A DNA stretch of 64,000 nt from Zestomonas insulae (GCF_016901015.1 NZ_JAFEUP010000006.1:62001-126000); one strand, 5' to 3'. Positions 25,960-34,308 are shown, numbered from the stretch's first letter. The notes: generated by a model not told the origin, from the letters alone. Numbers and translations: made by a program.

Positions 25960-26670
25960 ATGGTCGTCCTGAGTCTGCGCATCGCGCTGTTCTGCCTGCT
26001 GCCCTTCGCCGTGCTGCTGCTGCTCGACGCGGTGCCCGGCGTGGCCCTGGCGTGGGATTTCGCTAACGCCGCCGGGCTGCTCGCCGCGCTGCTGATGCTC
26101 CTGCTGTTCGTCCTCACCGGCCGGCCACTGCGCCGTCCGCACCATGACGGCAAGTTCTTCCAGGTGCTGCACCGCGACCTCGGCTTCGCCGCCATCGTCT
26201 TGCTCGCCGTGCACATCGGCGTGCTGCTCTACGACGAGCCGCTGACCCTCGATTACCTGCTGCCGTCCGCGCCGGGCTACATGCTCGCCGGGCTCGGCGC
26301 CACGCTGTTGCTGCTGCTCATCGCGCCGCTCAGCCTGATACGCGTGCGCCGCAAGCTGTGGCGCGACCACCGCCACTTCAAGCGCTGGCACTACGCAGCC
26401 AGCCTGCTGCTGATCGGCCTGCTGGCCTGGCATGTGCTCGGCGCCGGCTTCTACCTGCACAGCACCTGGAAGATTGCCCTGTGGGGGCTGCTCAGCGTCG
26501 CCCTGCTGATCTGGCCACGCCTGCCGCGCGACAGCCTGGAGCGCAGCAGCGAGCGGCGCCGGCGCACCACCGCGCCGCTGGCCACGCGCCTGAGCCTCGC
26601 GGTGGCACTCGGCGCGCTGCTGTGCGCCGGGCTGTTCGCCGTGCTCGCCAACAGCGACCTGCCGCTATGA
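25960..26670 (+). CDS. Ferric-reductase-like transmembrane protein
   Basis: A 236-residue protein with about six membrane helices and paired histidines typical of a b-type haem scaffold (GKFFQVLHRDLGFAAIVLLAVHIGVL; HFKRWHYAASLLLIGLLAWHVLG). It matches the ferric reductase-like transmembrane domain but lacks the FAD/NAD domain. It probably passes electrons across the inner membrane to the tetraheme cytochrome whose ATG overlaps its stop. It lies inside the auxin cluster, but no link to auxin is apparent. Confidence 0.78.
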   Translation: MVVLSLRIALFCLLPFAVLLLLDAVPGVALAWDFANAAGLLAALLMLLLFVLTGRPLRRPHHDGKFFQVLHRDLGFAAIVLLAVHIGVLLYDEPLTLDYLLPSAPGYMLAGLGATLLLLLIAPLSLIRVRRKLWRDHRHFKRWHYAASLLLIGLLAWHVLGAGFYLHSTWKIALWGLLSVALLIWPRLPRDSLERSSERRRRTTAPLATRLSLAVALGALLCAGLFAVLANSDLPL

Positions 26671-27050
26671 AGCGCGCCCTGCTCGCATTGCTGCTGCTCG
26701 GCCTGTTCGCTGCGCTGGGCTATGCCGGCTTCGCCCAGCACGCTGCCCAGGTACGCCAGCGGCCGTTGCTGCCGCTGAACTTCGATCACCGCCCGCATGG
26801 CAGCGTCAACTGCCTGACCTGCCACCACGACTACGCGCAGAAGGCGCAGACCCCGGGCGATGCGCCGACCTGCATCCTCTGCCACAAGCTGACCCCGGCG
26901 CTGGCCACGCAGATCGAAGGCGACTTCCACCAGCTGTGCCGCGGTTGCCACCTGCAGCGCAACCAGAGCCTGCAGCCCAGCGGGCCGCTGCGCCCCTGCC
27001 AGCAGTGCCACGTGCTGCCGCCGCCGACGGCGGGCGCGGCGCCGCCCTAG
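26667..27050 (+). CDS. Tetraheme c3-type cytochrome
   Basis: A 127-residue protein with an N-terminal signal or anchor (MKRALLALLLLGLFAALGYAGFA) and four CXXCH haem-binding motifs: CLTCH, CILCH, CRGCH and CQQCH. Extra histidines (FDHRPHG, HHDY, DFHQL) can serve as distal ligands, as in class III cytochromes c. It is periplasmic, probably membrane-anchored, and coupled by ATGA overlap to the ferric-reductase-like gene. The pair may form a small electron-export module. A terminator follows. Confidence 0.88.
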   Translation: MKRALLALLLLGLFAALGYAGFAQHAAQVRQRPLLPLNFDHRPHGSVNCLTCHHDYAQKAQTPGDAPTCILCHKLTPALATQIEGDFHQLCRGCHLQRNQSLQPSGPLRPCQQCHVLPPPTAGAAPP

Positions 27051-27062
27051 CGCGCGGACGCA

Positions 27063-27096
27063 AAAAAGCCGGCGGCCCTGGGGGGCAGCCGGCTTT
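27063..27096. terminator. Bidirectional terminator between cytochrome and ygiW-type gene
   Basis: AAAAAGCCGGC ... GCCGGCTTTG hairpin with a 14-base loop region, lying between two convergent genes. Confidence 0.8.
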
Positions 27097-27109
27097 GTCG
27101 TGGTCGTGC

Positions 27110-27457
27110 TTAGTTGAGCAGTTCGACGCGGTCGACATCCACTTCGTGGCCGCCGTGCTCGTGTTCGACTTCACCGCTGAGCTTGACCTTGGCGGTCTCC
27201 GACACGCTTTGTGCCGGCCAGTCGTCGTGGTCGATCTCGACCTGGATGGTGCCGCTGGCGTCCTTGAATTCGTACTTGTCGCCCTGCAGGCGTTTGACGA
27301 TCTGCCCGCTGAGCACCACCGGGGTGTCGTCGGCGGCGGTCAGTGCAGCGGCCGCGGTGGTGATTGCCGGGGTGCTGCCGGGGCCGGTGTAGTTGGCGGC
27401 CAGGGCGGCGGTGGACAGCAGCGGCAGGACGAGGAGGGCAAGGGCATGGCGTTTCAT
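27110..27457 (-). CDS. NirD/YgiW/YdeI-family OB-fold stress protein
   Basis: A 115-residue periplasmic protein. The signal peptide is about 1-20 (MKRHALALLVLPLLSTAALA). The OB-fold (BOF) follows with DDTPVVLSGQIVKRLQGDKYEFKDASGTIQVEIDHDDW and VKLSGEVEHEHGGHEVDVDRVELL. The family is linked to resistance to peroxide, cadmium and cationic peptides and is usually under QseBC/PmrAB-type control. That fits the half-site array about 50 bases upstream. It lies between the cytochrome pair and the response regulator. Confidence 0.87.
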   Translation of the reverse strand: MKRHALALLVLPLLSTAALAANYTGPGSTPAITTAAAALTAADDTPVVLSGQIVKRLQGDKYEFKDASGTIQVEIDHDDWPAQSVSETAKVKLSGEVEHEHGGHEVDVDRVELLN

Positions 27458-27506
27458 AGGTCTGATTCCGTGTGATGAGTTGATGGAATCAGCTTAGCCA
27501 GGCCCG

Positions 27507-27545
27507 CTTAAGCCAGGCTTAATCGCGGCTTAAGCCAGGCTTAAC
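27507..27545 (-). promoter_or_regulatory. Four phased PmrA/QseB-type half-sites
   Basis: CTTAAG, CTTAAT, CTTAAG and CTTAAC begin at 27507, 27518, 27529 and 27540, a strict 11-base period with five-base spacers. This is two adjacent copies of the CTTAAK-N5-CTTAAK box bound by PmrA/QseB-like OmpR-family regulators. It lies 50-90 bases before the ygiW-type ATG. No such regulator is encoded in the window. Confidence 0.75.
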
Positions 27546-27553
27546 GGCGCCGC

Positions 27554-28210
27554 TCAGGTGCGCCCGCTGCGCTCGCCGGCGTCGTCGGCCGGCACGTTGA
27601 GCACCTCGCGGACCAGCATGGCGATGCTGCTCACGCCCATCTTGTCCTTGATCTTGGTGCGGTGCACATCGACGGTCTTGACGCTGATGTTCAGCTCGCG
27701 GGCGATGACTTTGCTGGCCTTGCCGTCTACCACCATCATCAGGATTTCCCGCTCGCGGCCGGTGAGCAGGCCGAGCTTGCTCTGCAGCTGCTGGCGCTGC
27801 TCCATGCCGGCGTGCACCTGCACTGCGCTCTTCAGCGCGGCCTGGATGCGCTCGAGCATCTGCTGCGGGTTGTAGGGCTTCTCGACGAAATCGATGGCGC
27901 CGTTCTTCATCGCCTTGACCGACATGGGGATGTCGCCATGCGCCGAGACGAAGATGGTCGGCAGGGCGATGCCGCGCTCGTTGAGCATGTCCTGCAGCTG
28001 GAAGCCGCTGGTTTCCGGCATGCGCACGTCCAGCACCAGGCAGGCCGGCAGCTTGGGGTCGTAGCGGCGGAGGAATTCGTCGGCGCCGGCGAAGCACTGC
28101 GATTCGATGCTCACCGACTCCAGCAGCCAGGCCAGCGAGGTGCGCAGGTCCTGGTCGTCGTCGACGATGTACACCACGGGCTTGCGCGGTTCGGTCGGGG
28201 TATCGGTCAC
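27554..28210 (-). CDS. FixJ/NarL-type response regulator of the iac cluster
   Basis: A 218-residue two-component regulator. The receiver domain has VVYIVDDDQDL, phospho-Asp in LVLDVRMPETSG, and VSAHGD and FVEKPYNP switch residues. A LuxR-type HTH lies near the C-terminus (LLTGREREILMMVVDGKASKVIARELNISVKTVDVHRTKIKDKM). I chose the GTG at 28210 because it places the receiver at residue 12; an ATG at 28324 adds 38 unlikely residues. It is divergent from iacG. With the PAS kinase at 17.2-18.7 kb it probably makes one phosphorelay framing the auxin genes. Confidence 0.85.
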   Translation of the reverse strand: MTDTPTEPRKPVVYIVDDDQDLRTSLAWLLESVSIESQCFAGADEFLRRYDPKLPACLVLDVRMPETSGFQLQDMLNERGIALPTIFVSAHGDIPMSVKAMKNGAIDFVEKPYNPQQMLERIQAALKSAVQVHAGMEQRQQLQSKLGLLTGREREILMMVVDGKASKVIARELNISVKTVDVHRTKIKDKMGVSSIAMLVREVLNVPADDAGERSGRT

Positions 28211-28312
28211 GGTTCGGCTCTCGTACGGCTGCCGTCTGCCACGCGGGAAGGCGCGGGCGCTGTGCGCGTGCGGCGTTTCCAGCAGCTTACTCACTGCCAG
28301 CTGACCTGACGA

Positions 28313-28329
28313 TAAAGAAACCACCTAGA
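28313..28329 (+). promoter_or_regulatory. Candidate operator between response regulator and iacG
   Basis: TAAAGAAACCACCTAGA, 14 of 17 bases shared with the site in the kinase/iacA promoter region. It is 168 bases before iacG and 103 before the regulator GTG. Shared control of both operons by the FixJ-like protein is inferred. Confidence 0.5.
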
Positions 28330-28496
28330 TGACTAGCGGCGAGCCCCCTGCGTCATGGGGCTCGTCTGGATAGTTCGGCGCCGGAGGCTGCCCTACGCTG
28401 GCTCCACCACGCAAGGACCCGCCTGTCATGGCCCAGCTGCCGGCGCCCGCCGCCCAGCCTCCACACAGTCGGTCCACAACAACAAAGGGCGACGTG

Positions 28497-29018
28497 ATGG
28501 GCACTCTGAACCAGACGCAAATCGACTTCCGCAATGCCATGGCGCAGCTGCCGGCGGCGGTGAACATCATCACCACCAACGGCCCGGCCGGACGCTGCGG
28601 GATCACCGCCAGCGCGGTGTGCTCGGTCACCGATTCGCCACCCACCGTACTGGTCTGCATCAACCGCAACAGCGCGATGCACGACGTGTTCCGCGGCAAC
28701 GGCCAGCTGTGCGTCAACGTGCTGTGCAGCGAGCAGGAAGAGCTGGCCAAGCATTTTGCCGGGATGACCAAGGTGCCGATGGAAGAGCGCTTCGGCTGGG
28801 ACGTCTGGAGCTCCGCCGAACACGAACTGCCGGTGCTCGGCAGCGCGCTGGTGAGCCTCGAAGGGCGCATCACCGAGTGCAAGGAAGTCGGTTCGCATTC
28901 GGTGATGTTCGTCGAACTGGACCGTGTCGCCACCCGAGAGCAGGGCGACAGCCTGGTGTACTTCAATCGCCTGTTCCACCGCGTCGAGCGTGCCGCCGCG
29001 CTGCCCTGCACGCGCTGA
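28497..29018 (+). CDS. iacG: Flavin reductase component (IacG)
   Basis: A 173-residue HpaC/RutF-like flavin reductase: DFRNAMAQLPAAVNIITTNGPAGRCGITASAVCSVTDSPPTVLVCINRNSAMHDV, then NVLCSEQEELAKHFAG and the C-terminal LVYFNRLFHRV. It reduces FMN or FAD with NAD(P)H and hands the free reduced flavin to IacA. The ATG at 28497 lies after AAAGGGCGACG; an in-frame upstream ATG gives a longer, less typical start. It is split from the other iac genes and heads the catBCA operon. Confidence 0.87.
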   Translation: MGTLNQTQIDFRNAMAQLPAAVNIITTNGPAGRCGITASAVCSVTDSPPTVLVCINRNSAMHDVFRGNGQLCVNVLCSEQEELAKHFAGMTKVPMEERFGWDVWSSAEHELPVLGSALVSLEGRITECKEVGSHSVMFVELDRVATREQGDSLVYFNRLFHRVERAAALPCTR

Positions 29019-29091
29019 CGCTGAGCAACGCCTGATCGTCCCCTCTGCCACTGGCCAGAGCGGGGCGCTACTGAACAACTGGAAGAACCCA

Positions 29092-30213
29092 ATGAGCCAA
29101 GTCCTGATCGAAAGCCTGTCGGCGACCATCGTCGACCTGCCGACCATCCGCCCGCACAAGCTGGCGATGCACACCATGCAGCAGCAGACCCTGGTGATCA
29201 TCCGTGTGCGCTGCTCGGACGGCGTCGAAGGCATCGGCGAGGCCACCACTATCGGCGGCCTGGCCTACGGCAACGAGAGCCCGGAGAGCATCAAGACCAA
29301 CCTCGACGCGCACTTCGCGCCGCTGCTGGTCGGCCAGGATGCGGCCAACATCAACGCCGCCATGCTGCGCCTGGACAAGGTGATCAAGGGCAACACCTTC
29401 GCCAAGTCCGGGGTCGAGAGCGCGCTGCTCGACGCCCAGGGCAAGCGCCTCGGCCTGCCGGTCAGCGAGCTGCTCGGCGGCCGCGTGCGCGACAGTCTGG
29501 AAGTGGCCTGGACCCTGGCCTCCGGCGACACCGCGCGGGACATCGCCGAAGCCGAACAGATGCTCGACATCCGTCGCCACCGCATCTTCAAGCTGAAGAT
29601 CGGCGCCAACCCGGTCGACCACGATCTCAAGCACGTCATCGCGATCAAGAAAGCCCTCGGCGAACGCGCCAGCGTGCGTGTCGACGTCAACCAGTACTGG
29701 GACGAATCCCAGGCGCTGCGCGCCTGCCAGGTGCTCGGCGAGAACGGCATCGACCTAGTCGAGCAGCCGATTTCGCGGATCAACCGCGCGGGGCAGGTGC
29801 GCCTCAACCAGCGCAGCCCGGCGCCGATCATGGCCGACGAATCCATCGAGTCGGTGGAGGACGCCTTCAGCCTGGCCGCCGACGGCGCGGCGTCGATCTT
29901 CGCCCTGAAGATTGCCAAGAACGGCGGCCCGCGTGCCGTGCTGCGCACCGCGCAGATCGCCGAGGCGGCCGGTATCGCGCTGTACGGCGGGACCATGCTC
30001 GAAGGCGCGATCGGCACCCTGGCCTCGGCGCACGCCTTCATCACCCTCAAGCAGCTGACCTGGGCCACCGAGCTGTTCGGCCCGCTGCTGCTCACCGAGG
30101 AAATCGTTACCGAGCCGCCGGTCTATCGCGACTTCGCGCTACACGTGCCGCGCACCCCGGGCCTCGGCCTGAGCCTCGACGAAGAGCGCCTGGCGCGTTT
30201 CGCCCGCCACTAA
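29092..30213 (+). CDS. catB: Muconate cycloisomerase
   Basis: A 373-residue enolase-superfamily enzyme turning cis,cis-muconate into muconolactone. It has the substrate loop TTIGGLAYGNESPESIK, the catalytic lysine pair in IFKLKIG, metal ligands in VDVNQYWDE, VEQPI and ADESIES, and GTMLEGAIG at the end of the barrel. Length fits CatB. Unlike the usual Pseudomonas layout, no divergent catR is present; the gene lies 73 bases after iacG and is probably in its operon. Confidence 0.94.
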   Translation: MSQVLIESLSATIVDLPTIRPHKLAMHTMQQQTLVIIRVRCSDGVEGIGEATTIGGLAYGNESPESIKTNLDAHFAPLLVGQDAANINAAMLRLDKVIKGNTFAKSGVESALLDAQGKRLGLPVSELLGGRVRDSLEVAWTLASGDTARDIAEAEQMLDIRRHRIFKLKIGANPVDHDLKHVIAIKKALGERASVRVDVNQYWDESQALRACQVLGENGIDLVEQPISRINRAGQVRLNQRSPAPIMADESIESVEDAFSLAADGAASIFALKIAKNGGPRAVLRTAQIAEAAGIALYGGTMLEGAIGTLASAHAFITLKQLTWATELFGPLLLTEEIVTEPPVYRDFALHVPRTPGLGLSLDEERLARFARH

Positions 30214-30237
30214 CCGAGAACCGAAGAGGAATTCCCC

Positions 30238-30528
30238 ATGCTGTTCCACGTGAAGATGACCGTGAAATTGCCGCTCGACATGGACCCGGCCAAGGCCGCG
30301 CAGCTCAAGGCCGACGAGAAGGAACTGGCCCAGCGTCTGCAACAGGAAGGCAAGTGGCGCCACCTGTGGCGCATCGCCGGGCACTACGCCAACTACAGCG
30401 TGTTCGACCTGCCGAGCGTCGAGGCGCTGCACGACACCCTGCTGCAATTGCCGCTGTTCCCCTACATGGACATCGAGATCGACGGGCTGTGCCGCCATCC
30501 CTCGTCGATCCATGCCGACGACCGTTGA
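30238..30528 (+). CDS. catC: Muconolactone delta-isomerase
   Basis: A 96-residue protein with the CatC sequence MLFHVKMTVKLPLDMD...KADEKELAQRLQQEGKWRHLWRIAGHYANYSVFDLPS...LFPYMDIEIDGLCRHPSSIH. It isomerises muconolactone to the beta-ketoadipate enol-lactone and forms a decamer in known homologues. It sits between catB and catA with a GAGGAA site before its ATG. Confidence 0.95.
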   Translation: MLFHVKMTVKLPLDMDPAKAAQLKADEKELAQRLQQEGKWRHLWRIAGHYANYSVFDLPSVEALHDTLLQLPLFPYMDIEIDGLCRHPSSIHADDR

Positions 30529-30576
30529 ACCCTTGAGCCATTGATCCGCGATAACAACAATTCGAGGAAATCCCCC

Positions 30577-31506
30577 ATGACCGTGACCATCTCCCAGACT
30601 GCCGAGATCCAGAACTTCTTCAAGGAAGCCGCCGGCTTCGGCAACGACCAGGGCAACCCACGCTTCAAGCAGATCGTGCTGCGCATCCTGCAGGACACCG
30701 CCAAGCTGATCGAAGACCTGCAGATCAGCGACGACGAATTCTGGAAGGCGGTCGATTACCTGAATCGCATGGGCAGCGGCCAGGAAGCCGGCCTGCTGGT
30801 CGCCGGCCTCGGCGTCGAGCATTTCCTCGACCTGCTGCAGGACGCCAAGGACGAGCAGCTCGGCCTCACCGGCGGCACCCCGCGGACCATCGAAGGCCCG
30901 CTGTACGTGGCTGGCGCACCGCTGTCCGAAGGCGAAGCGCGGATGGATGACGGCACCGACCCGGGCACCCAGATGTTCCTCCACGGGCGTGTGCTGGATG
31001 CCGCCGGTCAGCCGCTGGCTGGTGCGGTGGTCGATCTGTGGCACGCCAACACCAACGGCACCTACTCCTACTTCGACGGCAGCCAGTCGGAGTACAACCT
31101 GCGCCGCCGCATCGTCACCGATGCCGAAGGTCGCTACCGCGCGCGCAGCATCGTGCCGAGCGGCTACGGCTGCCCGCCGAGCGGCACCACCCAGGAAGTG
31201 CTCAACCAGCTCGGCCGTCATGGCCAGCGCCCGGCGCACATCCACTTCTTCATCTCCGCACCGGGCCATCGCCACCTGACCACGCAGATCAACCTGTCCG
31301 GCGACAAGTACCTGTGGGACGACTTCGCCTACGCCACCCGCGACGGTCTGATCGGTGAAGTGAAATTCATCGAGGATGCTGCGGCGGCCCAGGCGCGTGG
31401 CCTCAACGGCCGCTTCGCCGAAGTCGAGTTCGACTTCCAGCTTCAGCAGGCCAAGGCGCCCACCGCCGAGCAACGCAGCCAGCGCCCGCGCGCCCTGCAG
31501 GCCTGA
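30577..31506 (+). CDS. catA: Catechol 1,2-dioxygenase
   Basis: A 309-residue intradiol dioxygenase cleaving catechol to cis,cis-muconate. It has the N-terminal helical dimer domain and the catalytic beta core IEGPLYVAGAP, VVDLWHANTNGTYSYFD, with Fe(III) ligands in the YNLRRRIVTDAEGRY and QRPAHIHFFISAPGHRHLTTQ stretches. A GAGGAAA site precedes the ATG. Last gene of iacG-catB-catC-catA, so the catechol made from auxin can be opened at once. A hairpin follows 22 bases after the stop. Confidence 0.95.
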   Translation: MTVTISQTAEIQNFFKEAAGFGNDQGNPRFKQIVLRILQDTAKLIEDLQISDDEFWKAVDYLNRMGSGQEAGLLVAGLGVEHFLDLLQDAKDEQLGLTGGTPRTIEGPLYVAGAPLSEGEARMDDGTDPGTQMFLHGRVLDAAGQPLAGAVVDLWHANTNGTYSYFDGSQSEYNLRRRIVTDAEGRYRARSIVPSGYGCPPSGTTQEVLNQLGRHGQRPAHIHFFISAPGHRHLTTQINLSGDKYLWDDFAYATRDGLIGEVKFIEDAAAAQARGLNGRFAEVEFDFQLQQAKAPTAEQRSQRPRALQA

Positions 31507-31528
31507 TTCGCCCCTAGCTGTACCCCGC

Positions 31529-31553
31529 GCCTGGCTCACGAGGCCAGGCGCGC
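31529..31553. terminator. Hairpin between catA and fahA
   Basis: GCGCCTGGC, seven-base loop, GCCAGGCGC. There is no T-run directly after it. A second repeat-like stretch follows (31605-31665, CCGGTCACCCACAAGGTGGC then GGTCTTTTCTTTG). I see no gene in the convergent gap up to 31677. Confidence 0.6.
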
Positions 31554-31677
31554 GGCCGGACCGTCGCGGTCCGCGCCATCTCTTCGAGCTGTTACCTGCC
31601 AGCGCCCCATTTGGGGCGTCCTCAGCCGCGCCCGGTCACCCACAAGGTGGCGGGGTGCGGTCTTTTCTTTGTGGCCT

Positions 31678-32988
31678 TCAACCGGCGCTGGGTGCCGGCA
31701 GGATCAGTCCGCGACACTCGCCGAATCCGATCGACAGACCGTCGCGCTGGCAGCGCGCGCGGAGGATCAGCTCGTCGCCGTCTTCCAGGAAGCTGCGCTG
31801 CTCACCGCTCGGTAGTGGGATCGGCTGTTTGCCGCCGCCGGTCAGCTCGAGCAGGCTGCCGTAGGCTTCCGCGTGTTCGCCGGACAGCGTGCCGGTGCCG
31901 AAAAGATCGCCGGCCTGCAGCTTGCAGCCGCCGACGCTGTGATGGGCGACCAGCTGCGCCACCGTCCAGTACATGTTCAGCGTGTTGCTCAGGCCGATGC
32001 GCAGCGGTGGCAGGTGCAGGGCGCGCATGGTCGCGCTCTGCAGCAGCACTTCCAGCTCGATGTCCAGGGCGCCAGCAGCCTGGTCCTGCTCGTCGAACAG
32101 GTAGGCCAGCGGCTGCGGGTCGCCGGCCGGGCGCGCCGGTTGCGCGGTGCGGAACGGCGCCAGGGCCTCGGCGCTGACCACCCAGGGCGACACGCTGGTG
32201 GCGAAGTTCTTCGCCAGGAACGGGCCGAGCGGCTGGTACTCCCAGGCCTGCACGTCGCGCGCCGACCAGTCGTTGAGCAGGCAGAAGCCGGCGATGTGCT
32301 CGCTGGCCTGGGCAATGCCGATCGGTTCGCCCATGGTGTTGCCCGGGCCGATCCACACGCCCAGCTCGAGCTCGTAGTCGAGGCGCTTGCTCGGCCCGAA
32401 ACTCGGCGCCTCGGCGCCCGGCGGCAGGGTCTGGCCGTTGGGCCGGCGCACCGCGGTGCCGGAGGCGACCACCGTCGAGGCGCGGCCGTGGTAGCCGATC
32501 GGCACGTGCTTGTAGTTGGGCAGCAGCGGGTTGTCCGGGCGGAACAGCTTGCCGACGTTGTTGGCGTGGTGGATGCCGACGTAGAAGTCGGTGTAGTCGC
32601 CGACCCGCGCCGGCAGGTGCAAGGTGCAACTGGCCAGCGACGGCAGCAGTGCCTGGCCCATGGCTTCGAGGCGCGGCTGCGCGCTGGCGCCTTCGCCGAG
32701 CAGTTCTTGCAACTGCTCGCGCAGCGCGCGACGCGGCCCGGCGCCGAGGGCGAACAGCGCGTTGAGGCTGTCGCCGCTGGCGGCCTGCGCGGCGTCGGCG
32801 GCGGCGCCGCTGAACAGCCCGGCGGCGCAGGCGGCCTTGAGGTCGAAGATCGCCTCGCCGATCGCCACGCCACCGCGCGGCGAGGCGCCAGGCGGGCTGA
32901 AGATGCCCAGCGGCAGGTTGTGCAGGGGGAAGTCCGGGTGGCCGTTGGCCGAGGCGACCCAGCTGCGGCGGTGGATGTCCTGGCTCAT
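31678..32988 (-). CDS. fahA: Fumarylacetoacetase
   Basis: A 436-residue FAH hydrolysing fumarylacetoacetate to fumarate and acetoacetate, the last step of tyrosine/homogentisate breakdown. It has the N-terminal SH3-like domain, then the catalytic core with YTDFYVGIHHANNVGKLFRP (His/Glu pocket), LDYELELGVWIG, NDWSARDVQAWEYQPLGPFLAKNFATS (metal and Lys sites) and GDLFGTGTLSGE. The start overlaps the hmgA stop by four bases. The usual third gene maiA is not present after it. Confidence 0.95.
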   Translation of the reverse strand: MSQDIHRRSWVASANGHPDFPLHNLPLGIFSPPGASPRGGVAIGEAIFDLKAACAAGLFSGAAADAAQAASGDSLNALFALGAGPRRALREQLQELLGEGASAQPRLEAMGQALLPSLASCTLHLPARVGDYTDFYVGIHHANNVGKLFRPDNPLLPNYKHVPIGYHGRASTVVASGTAVRRPNGQTLPPGAEAPSFGPSKRLDYELELGVWIGPGNTMGEPIGIAQASEHIAGFCLLNDWSARDVQAWEYQPLGPFLAKNFATSVSPWVVSAEALAPFRTAQPARPAGDPQPLAYLFDEQDQAAGALDIELEVLLQSATMRALHLPPLRIGLSNTLNMYWTVAQLVAHHSVGGCKLQAGDLFGTGTLSGEHAEAYGSLLELTGGGKQPIPLPSGEQRSFLEDGDELILRARCQRDGLSIGFGECRGLILPAPSAG

Positions 32989-34280
32989 GCTTGTCTCTCA
33001 CCTGTGAAGGTCTTGGCCATGCCGGCCCAGCACGCGTCGTAGTCGGCCTGCAGCTGCGGGCAGGTCAGCGCGTAGTGGCTGGGGCGCAGCACGGCGCCGG
33101 TTTCGAACATGAAGGCCATCGTCTGCTCGAGCTTGTGCGGGGTCAGCTCGGCGGCGATGGCCTGGCGGGTGGTGGCGTTGTCCGGGCCATGGGCGCTCAT
33201 GCAGTTGTGCAGCGAGCAGCCGCCGGGGGCGAAGCCGTCGGCCTTGGCGTCGTACACGCCGTGGATCAGGCCCATGAACTCGTTCATCACGTTGCGGTGG
33301 AACCACGGCGGGCGGAAGGTGCGCTCGGCCACCATCCAGCGCGGCGGGAAGATCACGAAGTCGATGTTGGCCTGCCCAGGCACCGTGCTCGGCGCGGTGA
33401 GCACGGTGAAGATCGACGGGTCGGGGTGGTCGTAGCTGACCGTGCCGAGGGTGTTGAAGTGGCGCAGGTCGTATTTGTAGGGCACGTGGTTACCGTGCCA
33501 GGCGACCACGTCGAGCGGCGAGTGGGCGAGGCGGGTGCCCCACAGTTCGCCGAGGAATTTCTGCACCAGTTCGGTGGGCTGTTCGAGGTCCTCGTAGTGC
33601 GCCACCGGCACCAGGAAGTCGCGCGGGTTGGCCAGGCCGTTGCTGCCGATCGGCCCGAGGTCGGGCAGGCGCAGCGCGCAGCCGTGGTTCTCGGCGACGT
33701 AGCCGCGCGCGCTCGGCTCGCACAGCTCGACGCGGAACTTCATGCCGCGCGGCAGCACGGCGATCTCCAGCGGCTCGACCTCCAGCACGCCGAGCTCGGT
33801 GTGCAGGCGCAGGCGGCCGGCCTCGGGGACCAGCAGCAGCTCGCCGTCGGCGTTGTAGAACACCCGCTGCATCGAGGCGGTGGCGGTGTACTGGTAGACG
33901 CTGACGCCGCTGACCTGGTCGGCAGCGGCGGTGGCCGCCATCAGGTGCAGGCCGTCGAGGAAATCGGTGGGCATGGCCGGCAGCGCCGGCGGGTTCCAGC
34001 GCAAGCGGTTCGGCTCGACCGGGCCGAGCCCGCCGCCGGCCAGCTGGCGCGCCAAACGCTGGAACTTGCCGTGCGCGGCGGACGGGTGGATGCGGTACAG
34101 CCAGCTGCGCCGCGCCTCGCTGCGCGCCACGGTGAACGCGGTACCGGACAGCTGCTCGGCATACAGGCCATAGGGCGCCTGCTGTGGCGAGTTCTGCCCG
34201 AGCGGCAGGGCGCCGGGCAGCGCCTCGCTGCTGAACTGGTTGGCGAAGCCGGACTGGTAGGCGAGCGGGGCAGTGGCCAT
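32985..34280 (-). CDS. hmgA: Homogentisate 1,2-dioxygenase
   Basis: A 431-residue cupin-type dioxygenase opening homogentisate to maleylacetoacetate. Recognisable parts are YQSGFANQFSSEALPGALP at the N-terminus, EPLEIAVLPRGMKFRVEL, and the iron-site region PPWFHRNVMNEFMGLIHGVYDAK...GGCSLHNCMSAHGPD. I chose the ATG at 34280 (MATAPLAYQSGF), where homologues begin; a 12-residue extension runs into the operator. It is translationally coupled to fahA and divergent from an IclR-type regulator. Confidence 0.95.
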   Translation of the reverse strand: MATAPLAYQSGFANQFSSEALPGALPLGQNSPQQAPYGLYAEQLSGTAFTVARSEARRSWLYRIHPSAAHGKFQRLARQLAGGGLGPVEPNRLRWNPPALPAMPTDFLDGLHLMAATAAADQVSGVSVYQYTATASMQRVFYNADGELLLVPEAGRLRLHTELGVLEVEPLEIAVLPRGMKFRVELCEPSARGYVAENHGCALRLPDLGPIGSNGLANPRDFLVPVAHYEDLEQPTELVQKFLGELWGTRLAHSPLDVVAWHGNHVPYKYDLRHFNTLGTVSYDHPDPSIFTVLTAPSTVPGQANIDFVIFPPRWMVAERTFRPPWFHRNVMNEFMGLIHGVYDAKADGFAPGGCSLHNCMSAHGPDNATTRQAIAAELTPHKLEQTMAFMFETGAVLRPSHYALTCPQLQADYDACWAGMAKTFTGERQA

Positions 34281-34308
34281 GGTGATCGCTCTTTTATTTG
34301 TAATACGG

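Noticed and set aside
27063..27096. Third copy of the att repeat
   Set aside because: It shares only the AAAAAGCCGGC stem with the att repeats; loop and flanks differ. It is an ordinary terminator of the same style.
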